Part shown: in pieces, positions 7,663-13,966 of the stretch | Position numbering within the stretch: the first letter of the stretch is position 1 | Layout: each line of letters opens with the position of its first letter | Assembly (NCBI GenBank): GCA_016302545.1 | Contig: JAEDNK010000039.1 | Coordinates: forward strand, 1 to 14,065 | Source of the DNA: Bacillota bacterium | Lineage (GTDB): Bacteria; Bacillota; Clostridia; Peptostreptococcales; Anaerovoracaceae | Reading direction: 5' to 3' | Length of the DNA: 14,065 nucleotides | Made by a program: the position numbers and the translations under genes | Notes under the pieces: model-generated | Told to the model about the DNA's origin: nothing | The model's database searches: none | Seen by the model: the letters and a program-made list of their open reading frames with translations, nothing else

Positions 7663-8176
7663 CAGAATTAAACGAAAAGTATTGAGAAAACAGGCGTCAA
7701 CAAGAAACAGCATAACCTGCGGAACCGAGAATCCGGCTTCCGTGGGATGCGTATTTTATGAGCTGGAAGGCGGAGAGGTAGCGACGGTTTTTCGGGGCGG
7801 CAGATGGCATGAGGGACATGAGGGAATGCTGCACGGGGGAATAACCGCATCGATTCTCGACGAGGTTATGGGCAGAGCCAACAGAGCCTATGACAACATG
7901 ATGGGAGAACCCGGCGGGCCTGTTGTGACCGCGGAGATGACCGTAAGGTATCTTAAGCCCGTAATGAGCGGAGAGCTTATGACGGCTTTTGGGAGAATTG
8001 ACAGGCGGGAAGGACGCAGGAGATTTGCTTCGGGAGAGATTGTCAATGAGATAGGAGAGGTCATGGCTTCGGCAACGGGGGTATATGTATCGGTGAGTGC
8101 CGATTATGCCAGTGACGATATAAAACCGGACCGGCTTGGCGGGGCATTGGGACCGGAGGACATTAAGGAGCTTTAG
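7643..8176 (+). CDS. PaaI-like hotdog-fold thioesterase
   Basis: This is a 177-residue protein with a hotdog acyl-CoA thioesterase core. The key motif is GMLHGGITASILDEVMG (about 61-77), with HGG at 64-66 and the acidic pair D73/E74 on the central helix, where the family's catalytic carboxylate lies. TAEMTVRYLKPV follows, also typical. The family hydrolyses acyl-CoA or aryl-CoA thioesters; the substrate here is unknown. ATG 7643 lies inside the LCP gene (20-base overlap), so its translation may be coupled. Its ribosome binding site is weak, and TTG 7682 is an alternative start that would remove 13 basic residues. No clear terminator follows before the rpmG promoter at 8230, so some read-through is possible. 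Confidence 0.85.
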   Translation: MKTQYSNRIKRKVLRKQASTRNSITCGTENPASVGCVFYELEGGEVATVFRGGRWHEGHEGMLHGGITASILDEVMGRANRAYDNMMGEPGGPVVTAEMTVRYLKPVMSGELMTAFGRIDRREGRRRFASGEIVNEIGEVMASATGVYVSVSADYASDDIKPDRLGGALGPEDIKEL

Positions 8177-8229
8177 ACAAAATAATCGCAGCTTCAACGC
8201 GACATATTAAAAATAGCCAAAAATTCATA

Positions 8230-8258
8230 TTGACATTGAAAAAGCCATGTTTTATAAT
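8230..8258 (+). promoter_or_regulatory. perfect-consensus sigma-A promoter for rpmG-secE-nusG operon
   Basis: TTGACA (8230-8235) and TATAAT (8253-8258) are exact matches at the ideal 17-base spacing. This is the strongest promoter in the window and suits a highly expressed translation operon. Transcription should begin around 8265, leaving a leader of about 75 bases. Confidence 0.95.
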
Positions 8259-8287
8259 TAATAGGCAACTTTATGATTATTAAGTAG

Positions 8288-8310
8288 CAGAGCTTCGTTT
8301 CGAGGCTCTG
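8288..8310 (+). promoter_or_regulatory. leader hairpin upstream of rpmG
   Basis: cagagcttcg (8288-8297) pairs with cgaggctctg (8301-8310) through ten pairs, one of them G-U, on a TTT loop. It is followed by aattttgag rather than a clean T-tract, so it is a poor terminator. It may protect the mRNA 5' end or act as a weak attenuator. Confidence 0.55.
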
Positions 8311-8339
8311 AATTTTGAGTTAAAACGGAGGACAATCAC

Positions 8340-8489
8340 ATGAGAGTTAAAGTTATGTTAGCGTGCACAGAGTGCAAGCAGAGAAACTACAACACAATGA
8401 AAAACAAAAAGAACGACCCTGATCGTATCGAAATGCAGAAGTACTGCAGATTCTGCAAGAAGCACACTCTTCACAAAGAAACTAAATAA
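8340..8489 (+). CDS. rpmG: 50S ribosomal protein bL33
   Basis: This 49-residue protein, beginning MRVKVMLACTECKQRNY, is a large-subunit ribosomal protein. Two CxxC pairs (C9/C12 and C36/C39) mark the zinc-binding form of bL33; Firmicutes often also carry a zinc-free paralogue. The cggaggaca site precedes ATG 8340. It is the first gene after the strong promoter and is followed 12 bases later by secE, the usual Firmicute order. Confidence 0.96.
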   Translation: MRVKVMLACTECKQRNYNTMKNKKNDPDRIEMQKYCRFCKKHTLHKETK

Positions 8490-8501
8490 GGAGAGAGTAT
8501 T

Positions 8502-8720
8502 ATGGCAAAAGAACAGGCAAATAAGAAATCCGGCTTTAAGGAATACTTTAAAGGCGTTAAAGTTGAGATGAAAAAGGTAGTATGGCCTACCAAAAAGGAA
8601 ATGGTTTCCTACACAGCAGTTGTTATCGCAACATGCGCAGTTTTCGCATTAGGATTCTGGCTCATCGACACCGGCGTTCTGGCAGCATTAAAGTCAGTAT
8701 TAAACATAACTTTAAACTAG
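8502..8720 (+). CDS. secE: preprotein translocase subunit SecE
   Basis: This 72-residue SecE has one membrane segment and is part of the SecYEG channel. An amphipathic cytosolic helix containing FKGVKVEMKKVVWPTKKE (about 16-33) precedes the membrane segment (about 38-60). The VWPTKKE motif is the family signature. It is the short Gram-positive form, without the two extra N-terminal membrane segments of E. coli SecE. The gene lies between rpmG and nusG, and a gagaga-type ribosome binding site precedes ATG 8502. Confidence 0.97.
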   Translation: MAKEQANKKSGFKEYFKGVKVEMKKVVWPTKKEMVSYTAVVIATCAVFALGFWLIDTGVLAALKSVLNITLN

Positions 8721-8767
8721 CCGCTCAGCAATTTACTTAAACTAAGTTAAATAAAGAAGGTACGAGT

Positions 8768-9340
8768 ATGTCTGAATTTGAAAGCAAAGGCGTTTCCCCA
8801 TTAGAGGGTGAAGGCTTAAGAGGCGACGGCCAGGCCAAGTGGTATGTGGTTCATACCTATTCCGGTCACGAAAATAAAGTAAAAGTGAATATCGAAAAGA
8901 TGGTTGAGAACCGTGGAATGCAGGACTTGATTCTTGACATCGTTGTACCTACAGAAGACAGAGTTGAAGTAAAAGACGGACAACGCAAGATTAAGACGCG
9001 GAAGATGTTTCCGGGTTATGTAATTATAAAGATGATTGTAACCAACGAGTCCTGGTACCTTGTAAGAAACACTCAGGGTGTTACAGGGTTTGTAGGTCAT
9101 GGCTCCGAGCCTATTCCTCTCACTGACGAGGAAGTCGCCAGAATGGGAATAGAAAAAGTATACATTGACCTCGATGTGGAAGTGGGAGAAACGGTACGAG
9201 TTATCAGCGGTCCTTTCGAAAGCTTTATGGGCACCGTCGAGGAAATAAACAAAGAGAAACAGGTACTGAAAGTAAAGGTTTCTATGTTTGGCAGAGAAAC
9301 CCCTGTGGAGCTTGAGTTCACACAGGTGGATAAAATCTGA
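8768..9340 (+). CDS. nusG: transcription termination/antitermination factor NusG
   Basis: This 190-residue NusG binds RNA polymerase and couples transcription with pausing, termination or translation. The NGN domain starts at KWYVVHTYSGHENKV (about 24-38) and contains KTRKMFPGYVIIKM and the RNTQGVTGFVG segment. The C-terminal KOW domain begins near VGETVRVISGPF and continues through MGTVEEINKEK. About 20 residues precede the usual NGN start, giving a short acidic/glycine-rich extension. An aagaaggt site precedes ATG 8768, so the extension appears real. The gene is in its standard place between secE and rplK. Confidence 0.97.
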   Translation: MSEFESKGVSPLEGEGLRGDGQAKWYVVHTYSGHENKVKVNIEKMVENRGMQDLILDIVVPTEDRVEVKDGQRKIKTRKMFPGYVIIKMIVTNESWYLVRNTQGVTGFVGHGSEPIPLTDEEVARMGIEKVYIDLDVEVGETVRVISGPFESFMGTVEEINKEKQVLKVKVSMFGRETPVELEFTQVDKI

Positions 9341-9370
9341 TAAAAAAACTTAAGAAAGGAGAAGGGAAAA

Positions 9371-9796
9371 ATGGCTAAAAAAGTCGAAGGCTACATTAAA
9401 CTTCAGATTGCAGCCGGTAATGCAACTCCAGCACCTCCGGTAGGTCCTGCTCTTGGTCAAAAAGGCGTAAACATCATGGACTTCTGTAAGCAGTTTAATG
9501 CCAGAACACAGGATCAGCCGGGAATGATTATCCCTGTAGTAATCACAGTTTACGCAGACAGATCATTCACATTCGTCACCAAGACACCACCGGCAGCAGT
9601 TCTTCTTAAGAAAGCCGCAGGTCTTACAGCAGCATCCGGAGAACCTAACAAGAAGAAGGTTGCTACTTTAACAAGAGCACAGGCAGAAGAAATTGCAAAG
9701 ACTAAAATGCCGGACTTAAATGCAGCAAGCCTTGATGCAGCTACAGAGATGATTAAGGGTACTGCAAGAAGTATGGGTATCGTTATTGAAGATTAA
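9371..9796 (+). CDS. rplK: 50S ribosomal protein uL11
   Basis: This 141-residue uL11 is of standard length. The N-terminal domain has the proline-rich linker APPVGPALGQKGVNIMDF used to contact translation factors. The C-terminal domain, from about residue 72, binds the GTPase-associated centre of 23S rRNA. A strong aaaggag site precedes ATG 9371. The gene begins the L11-L1 pair; a probable L1-binding RNA structure lies between rplK and rplA. Confidence 0.98.
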   Translation: MAKKVEGYIKLQIAAGNATPAPPVGPALGQKGVNIMDFCKQFNARTQDQPGMIIPVVITVYADRSFTFVTKTPPAAVLLKKAAGLTAASGEPNKKKVATLTRAQAEEIAKTKMPDLNAASLDAATEMIKGTARSMGIVIED

Positions 9797-9802
9797 TTTT
9801 AA

Positions 9803-9830
9803 GTGGGAGGCAATGTGCCGATAGTACCAC
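9803..9830 (+). promoter_or_regulatory. L1-binding mRNA site mimicking the 23S rRNA L1 stalk
   Basis: The rplK-rplA gap reads gtgggaggc (9803-9811), a short loop, gccga (9817-9821), then taccac (9825-9830). gtgg pairs with ccac and ggc with gcc, leaving an asymmetric internal loop. The same blocks in the same order form the L1 binding region of bacterial 23S rRNA (GUGGGAGGC ... GCCGA ... UACCAC). The rplA ribosome binding site (gaggaggt) begins at the next base, so bound L1 would block it. L1 autoregulation by such a mimic is established in bacteria; its use here is inferred. Confidence 0.8.
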
Positions 9831-9842
9831 GAGGAGGTAAAA

Positions 9843-10541
9843 ATGCCTAAGAGAGGTAAAAAGTACAGAGAAATTGTTGCAACATACGACAAGGCAACTT
9901 TATTCGAAGTTCCCGAAGCTATGAAGCAGGTAGTGGAAACTTCAAAAGCAAAGTTCGATGAAACCATCGAAGTACACATCAAGCTTGGCGTTGATGGAAG
10001 ACACGCAGACCAGCAGGTTAGAGGCGCTATCGTTCTTCCTCACGGAACAGGTAAGACTAAGAAGGTTCTGGTTTTCGCCAAGGGACCTAAGGCAGCTGAG
10101 GCAGAGGCAGCAGGTGCTGATTATGTAGGAGCTGAGGAATTGGCTCAGAAGATCCAGACAGAAAACTGGTTCGATTTCGACGTAGTAGTTGCAACTCCTG
10201 ATATGATGGGCGTTGTAGGTCGTCTCGGTAAGGTTCTCGGACCTAAGGGACTTATGCCTAACCCTAAGTCAGGTACAGTAACCATGGACGTTGAAAAAGC
10301 GTTAGCAGAGATTAAAGCAGGTAAAGTTGAGTACAGACTTGATAAGACCAACATCATCCACACACCGATAGGAAAGGCTTCCTTCGGACCGGAAAAGCTG
10401 CAGGATAACTTCAACGCTCTTCTTGAAGCAGTTGTAAAGGCTAAGCCGGCAGCAGCAAAGGGTCAGTATCTCAGAAGCGTAACAGTCGCTTCCACAATGG
10501 GCCCTGGAGTAAAGGTTAACCCTGCACTCATTCAATTTTGA
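9843..10541 (+). CDS. rplA: 50S ribosomal protein uL1
   Basis: This 232-residue uL1 forms the mobile stalk beside the tRNA exit site and usually represses its own mRNA. Family features include the N-terminal PKRGKKYRE, VDGRHADQQVRGAIVLPHGTG split across about residues 49-70, VATPDMMG, and the glycine-rich GRLGKVLGPKGLMPNPKSGTV segment. Length is standard. Start ATG 9843 follows a strong gaggaggt that abuts the L1-mimic hairpin, consistent with translational feedback. Confidence 0.98.
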   Translation: MPKRGKKYREIVATYDKATLFEVPEAMKQVVETSKAKFDETIEVHIKLGVDGRHADQQVRGAIVLPHGTGKTKKVLVFAKGPKAAEAEAAGADYVGAEELAQKIQTENWFDFDVVVATPDMMGVVGRLGKVLGPKGLMPNPKSGTVTMDVEKALAEIKAGKVEYRLDKTNIIHTPIGKASFGPEKLQDNFNALLEAVVKAKPAAAKGQYLRSVTVASTMGPGVKVNPALIQF

Positions 10542-10548
10542 TAATTAA

Positions 10549-10660
10549 ACCGTAGACAGCGGGTGCGAAAGCTTAATTTCCCGCCGAGGTACAATATAAA
10601 ATATTGACCTTGCACGTTTGCGGAATATATGAGAAAAGCACAAGCGGGCAAGGTTTTTTT
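10549..10660 (+). ncRNA. L10 ribosomal protein leader with transcription attenuator
   Basis: The region has the L10-leader signature: ccgtagacagc (10550-10560), a gcggg/cccgc stem (10559-10563/10580-10584) enclosing gcGAAAgc, and ccgaggt. Next, aggtacaatat (10587-10597) can pair with atattgacct (10601-10610) as an antiterminator. The terminator stem, 10607-10620 with 10641-10654, shares the acct bases and ends in a T-tract to 10660. The two hairpins exclude each other. In B. subtilis, L10 (with L12) binding to this leader favours termination; the same logic fits here. Confidence 0.9.
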
Positions 10661-10738
10661 ATGGAGTACCACTACTCTGCCCCAAGACGGCTCTGCCGGA
10701 CGGCAGACGCAGCCATGGGCAAGAAAGGAGAACAATTA

Positions 10739-11233
10739 ATGTCATTAGAAGCTCAAAAAGAGAAACAGGTCATTATTGACGAAATCAAAGAAAAATTAGA
10801 CGGAGCACAGTCTGCAGTAGTTATCGACTACATGGGAATCACAGTTGCTCAGGCAGACGCCATGAGAAAGAAACTTCGTGAGGCTAACGTAGACTATACC
10901 GTATATAAGAACACTCTTGTAAAGAGAGCCATCGCAGGAACTGAATTCGAAGGACTTGCAGAGGTTCTTGATGGACCTAGCGCACTTGCAATCAGCAAGG
11001 AGGACGCAACTGCTCCGGCAAGAGTATTAAACGAAGTAATCAAGGATTACAAGAAGATGGAATTCAAAGCAGGTGTTGTTGAGGGTAACTTCTTCGACAA
11101 GGCAGGTATCCAGGCAATCGCAGACATTCCGTCAAGAGAAGTTCTTATCGCTAAGTTCATGGGAAGCATTCAGTCACCTATCGGCAAGGCAGTCAGAACA
11201 TTCCAGGCAATCGCAGATGCGAAGGCTGAATAA
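10739..11233 (+). CDS. rplJ: 50S ribosomal protein uL10
   Basis: This 164-residue uL10 is the base of the ribosomal stalk and carries the L7/L12 dimers. Landmarks are AVVIDYMGITVAQ (about 31-43), YTVYKNTLVKRA, LDGPSALAISKED and the C-terminal helix ending FQAIADAKAE that holds L7/L12. ATG 10739 is chosen because aaaggag (10724-10730) is properly placed and the protein then begins like other L10s. An in-frame ATG at 10661 would add 26 unlike residues and lies directly on the attenuator T-tract. Expression is likely set by the L10 leader upstream. Confidence 0.97.
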   Translation: MSLEAQKEKQVIIDEIKEKLDGAQSAVVIDYMGITVAQADAMRKKLREANVDYTVYKNTLVKRAIAGTEFEGLAEVLDGPSALAISKEDATAPARVLNEVIKDYKKMEFKAGVVEGNFFDKAGIQAIADIPSREVLIAKFMGSIQSPIGKAVRTFQAIADAKAE

Positions 11234-11282
11234 CAGAAAAAAATCTTAAGGATTAAGAAAATTGATAAAAGGAGAAAATAAA

Positions 11283-11648
11283 ATGAATAAAGAGCAGATT
11301 ATTGAAGCTATAAAAGCGATGACAGTTTTAGAGTTAAACGAGTTAGTTAAAGCTTGTGAAGAAGAATTCGGCGTATCCGCAGCAGCTCCGGTAGCAGTTG
11401 TAGGTGCAGCAGGCGGCGCAGCAGCAGCTGAAGAACAGACTGAATTCACAGTAGTTCTTGAATCAGCAGGTGCTGAAAAGATTAAGGTTATCAAGGCTGT
11501 AAGAGAATTAACAGGCTTAGGCTTAAAGGAAGCTAAGGAATTAGTAGACGGAGCACCTTCAAACGTTAAGGAAGGCGTTGAAAAGGCAGAAGCTGAAGCT
11601 ATCAAGAAGCAGTTAGAAGAAGTTGGAGCTACTGTAGTTCTTAAATAG
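11283..11648 (+). CDS. rplL: 50S ribosomal protein bL12 (L7/L12)
   Basis: This 121-residue bL12 binds L10 as dimers and recruits translation factors. The N-terminal dimerisation domain is followed by an Ala/Gly-rich hinge (about 36-56, with the run VVGAAGGAAAAEE). The C-terminal domain contains IKVIKAVRELTGLGLKEAK, the factor-contact surface. ATG 11283 follows an aaaggaga site. A terminator follows, and rpoB, the usual next gene in Firmicutes, is not here. Confidence 0.98.
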   Translation: MNKEQIIEAIKAMTVLELNELVKACEEEFGVSAAAPVAVVGAAGGAAAAEEQTEFTVVLESAGAEKIKVIKAVRELTGLGLKEAKELVDGAPSNVKEGVEKAEAEAIKKQLEEVGATVVLK

Positions 11649-11656
11649 TTTCAAAA

Positions 11657-11721
11657 TGTGCATTTGTTGCACACTTAATATGGTTTGAAGAGAGTTCGCA
11701 GATTTGCGGACTCTTTTTTTT
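11657..11721 (+). terminator. intrinsic terminator after rplL, with a small preceding hairpin
   Basis: agagttcgca (11691-11700) pairs with tgcggactct (11705-11714), with one G-U pair, on a gatt loop and is followed by eight Ts. Before it, tgtgca/tgcaca (11657-11662/11668-11673) forms a six-pair hairpin. The main hairpin should end the ribosomal operon. Confidence 0.92.
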
Positions 11722-11730
11722 GAAAAACTC

Positions 11731-11761
11731 TTGACCTTCCACCTGGGGTAAGGTATAGAAT
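11731..11761 (+). promoter_or_regulatory. MerR-type promoter with palindromic operator in a 19-bp spacer
   Basis: TTGACC (11731-11736) and TAGAAT (11756-11761) are 19 bases apart, the long spacer typical of MerR-activated promoters. A 21-bp dyad (11734-11754) running from acctt to aaggt pairs at eight of ten positions around 11744 and fills the spacer. The next gene encodes a MerR protein, so autoregulation is very likely. Confidence 0.85.
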
Positions 11762-11791
11762 AAAGTATACTTTTAAGAAAGGAAGCCCAAA

Positions 11792-12445
11792 ATGAAAATT
11801 AATCAGGTTGAACAGCTTGTAGGAATTACCAAAAAGAACATACGCTTTTATGAGGAACAGGGACTGCTCAGTCCGGGACGAAACCGTGAAAACGGCTATC
11901 GTGATTACACTGAAGAAGATGTGAAAAAGCTTGAGCAGATAAAACTTCTCCGCAAACTTGGACTGCCTCTTGAAGAAATCCGCCTTATGCAGACGGGGAA
12001 ATCCACCGTAGCAGATAGCATGAAGCGCCACCTGGTTACTCTTGAGAGAGAACAGCAGAATGTATCTCACTCCATAAAGCTGTGTGAAATGATGAAAGGA
12101 AAAGAAGGGCTTCTTTCCGACCTGGATACCCACGAGCTTCTCAGCCGGATGGATGAAATGGAAAAGAGCGGTGCATCTTTCAGGGATATTGAGAACCGGG
12201 ATGTGCGGCAAAAGAAGTACATAGGAGCGGCAATTGCTTCGGCAGCTATGGTGACTCTTATGGCGGGTGTGATTTTGCTGCTGGTCTGGGCATTCAAAAC
12301 AGATCCTGAGGAAGCACCGCCGCTTCCGGTAATGGTTATTATCGTTGCAGTGCCTGCCGTTGTGATTATTGGGGTTTTATTGTCGCTGATTCAGCGAATA
12401 TATGAGATTAAGAGAGGAGAGGAAGACGATGCAAGGAAATTCTAA
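11792..12445 (+). CDS. MerR-family regulator with C-terminal two-segment membrane anchor
   Basis: This 217-residue protein has a normal MerR DNA-binding domain (about 1-70): a helix-turn-helix at INQVEQLVGITKKNIRFYEE, the wing around GRNRENGYRDYTEEDV, and a dimerisation coiled coil at about 71-103. Instead of a soluble ligand domain it continues into two hydrophobic segments (about 143-167 and 179-200) joined by an acidic, proline-rich loop and ending in a charged tail, QRIYEIKRGEEDDARKF. This predicts a regulator held at the membrane with both ends in the cytosol. No Cys-based metal site like those of CueR or ZntR is evident. Its promoter carries a MerR operator, so it probably controls its own operon. 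The next gene encodes a free copy of its membrane module and overlaps it by 17 bases. The signal sensed is unknown. Confidence 0.88.
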   Translation: MKINQVEQLVGITKKNIRFYEEQGLLSPGRNRENGYRDYTEEDVKKLEQIKLLRKLGLPLEEIRLMQTGKSTVADSMKRHLVTLEREQQNVSHSIKLCEMMKGKEGLLSDLDTHELLSRMDEMEKSGASFRDIENRDVRQKKYIGAAIASAAMVTLMAGVILLLVWAFKTDPEEAPPLPVMVIIVAVPAVVIIGVLLSLIQRIYEIKRGEEDDARKF

Positions 12446-12674
12446 GAAAAAATGGGGTTCACTTATTGCTGCATCTGTTATAATAGTATTGGTTGCAGTT
12501 TTGATTGTTGCCTTTGTACTGCTGATAAACGGCAAAGAGGATACCGGCGTCAACGGAATACTGTGGGCATATATCGCAGTGCTGGGTGCTGTAATCATTG
12601 GAGTATTAATCTCACTCTGGCAGAGATTCAAGGAAATATCAAAAGGGGAAGAGGAAGAAGCTAAAAAATATTAA
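12429..12674 (+). CDS. small two-segment membrane protein resembling the MerR membrane tail
   Basis: This 81-residue protein has membrane segments at about 10-33 and 43-64 and a charged C-terminal tail, QRFKEISKGEEEEAKKY. It aligns with the last part of the preceding MerR protein: 17 of the last 27 residues are identical, starting VIIGVL in both, with like-for-like charge changes. ATG 12429 is chosen for its agaggagagg ribosome binding site (from about 12413); it overlaps the MerR stop by 17 bases, pointing to coupled translation. I do not recognise a named family. It could pair with the MerR anchor through the shared segments and tune it; that is inference. Confidence 0.82.
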   Translation: MQGNSKKKWGSLIAASVIIVLVAVLIVAFVLLINGKEDTGVNGILWAYIAVLGAVIIGVLISLWQRFKEISKGEEEEAKKY

Positions 12675-12699
12675 CATATTTATAAAGGAGGATATTGAC

Positions 12700-13011
12700 A
12701 TGTTACTGATCACTTTAAATTATGTACCGGGTAAGGAAATCGAGGCTCTGGGAATTGTAAAAGGAACTACAGTACAGACAAAGAACTTTGGAAAGGACTT
12801 CATGTCAGGCATGAAGACGTTAGTGGGTGGCGAACTCAGCGCGTACACGGAAATGCTTAACGAAGCCCGGCAGATTGCCACTAAGCGAATGGTGGACGAG
12901 GCGGAAAGCATGGGGGCTGATGCTGTTATCAACATCAGATACGGTTCCGCATCTATGATGCAGGGAGCCGCAGAGGTTGTGGTGTACGGAACTGCAGTTA
13001 AATTTAAATAG
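12700..13011 (+). CDS. YbjQ/UPF0145 (DUF74, PF01906) family protein
   Basis: This 103-residue soluble protein matches the YbjQ family in length and motifs: VPGKEIEALGIVKGTTVQ (about 9-26), a central helix with EARQIATKRMVDEAESMGADAV split across about 55-76, then VINIRYG and the closing VVVYGTAVKF. Members form small oligomers, and Pfam labels the family a putative heavy-metal-binding domain, but no function is firmly known. A strong aaaggagg site precedes ATG 12700. It lies between the MerR/membrane pair and a dehydrogenase, with gaps of about 25 bases, so it is in the same operon. Confidence 0.9.
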   Translation: MLLITLNYVPGKEIEALGIVKGTTVQTKNFGKDFMSGMKTLVGGELSAYTEMLNEARQIATKRMVDEAESMGADAVINIRYGSASMMQGAAEVVVYGTAVKFK

Positions 13012-13034
13012 AAAGGCGAAAAGAACGTATTAGT

Positions 13035-13946
13035 ATGAAAATTGTTATTCTTGACGGCATATCCATAACCCAAAAGGACCTTTGGTGGGAGGAACTCTCG
13101 GAAATGGGAGAGCTTGAGGTCCATGACAGGACTGAGGATGATGAAGCCGCTGAATCCATTGGGGATGCAGAGATCGTATTTACCAGCAAATGCCCTATAA
13201 GCCGTGAGGTGATGGACGCCTGCCCTCAGATAAAATTTACCGGCTCTCTGGCGACGGGTTATGACCACATAGATTTAAAAGCGGCTCGGGAAAGAGGAAT
13301 TGCTGTATGCAATGTGCCGGCTTACTCTACCGATTCGGTGGCTCAGCACACTTTCGCACTTATTCTTGAAATAACCAATCAGGTGGGATTGAACAACACA
13401 GCTGTACAGTCCGGGGAGTGGAGCCGGGCGAAGGATTTCAGCCTTTCCCTAAATCCCATAATCCAGCTGGCGGGCAAATCCATAGGAATCATCGGATACG
13501 GAAACATCGGAGGGAAGGTTGCCGACATAGCGAAGGCCTTCGGCATGAAGGTAAACATATACAGCCGTGATAGGGAGGCAGCGATGAAGTCCGACATCAT
13601 CACGGTTCACTGCCCTGCTACGGAAGAAAACAGGGGCTTTATCGACAGAGACTTTATCGGGCAGATGAAGGACGGTGCTGTTCTTATAAATACGGCCCGC
13701 GGTGCATTGATAAATGAGGAGGATCTGGCGGAGGCTCTGCGCAGCGGAAAGCTGTCGGCAGCGGCGGTGGATGTCCTGAGCGGAGAACCGCCAAGGCAGG
13801 GCAATCCCCTCATAGGCGTACCCAATCTGTTTATTACTCCTCATGTGGCATGGGCGTCTGTTGAAGCAAGAGCTACCGTGTGTCGCGTTTCCGCACAAAA
13901 CCTTAAGAGCTTTATTGAGGGCGGCAGGCTGAATCGGGTGGATTAA
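13035..13946 (+). CDS. D-2-hydroxyacid dehydrogenase (glycerate/hydroxypyruvate type)
   Basis: This 303-residue NAD(P)-dependent dehydrogenase reduces 2-oxoacids to D-2-hydroxyacids; the closest feel is glycerate dehydrogenase/hydroxypyruvate reductase. The N-terminal substrate half has SLATGYDHID. The nucleotide fold has GIIGYGNIGG (about 154-163). Catalytic residues are visible in NTARGALI (Arg), SGEPP (Glu) and TPHVAW (His). Two oddities stand out: the coenzyme strand ends in IYSRDRE instead of an acidic residue, which could favour NADPH, and about 15 residues are missing just after it compared with remembered relatives. The start has only a weak, distant gaaagg site, which suggests low expression or coupling to the upstream YbjQ gene. 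It is last in the MerR operon. Confidence 0.9.
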   Translation: MKIVILDGISITQKDLWWEELSEMGELEVHDRTEDDEAAESIGDAEIVFTSKCPISREVMDACPQIKFTGSLATGYDHIDLKAARERGIAVCNVPAYSTDSVAQHTFALILEITNQVGLNNTAVQSGEWSRAKDFSLSLNPIIQLAGKSIGIIGYGNIGGKVADIAKAFGMKVNIYSRDREAAMKSDIITVHCPATEENRGFIDRDFIGQMKDGAVLINTARGALINEEDLAEALRSGKLSAAAVDVLSGEPPRQGNPLIGVPNLFITPHVAWASVEARATVCRVSAQNLKSFIEGGRLNRVD

Positions 13947-13966
13947 TAATTAAAGACTTAAGAAAG

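Noticed and set aside
7204..7713. A 169-codon - strand frame across the LCP/thioesterase junction
   Set aside because: It lies opposite two well-supported genes and has no recognisable motif.
10604..10738. Extended N-terminus for rplJ, from TTG 10604 or ATG 10661
   Set aside because: It would run through the attenuator terminator or start on its T-tract; ATG 10739 has the good ribosome binding site and the family's normal N-terminus.
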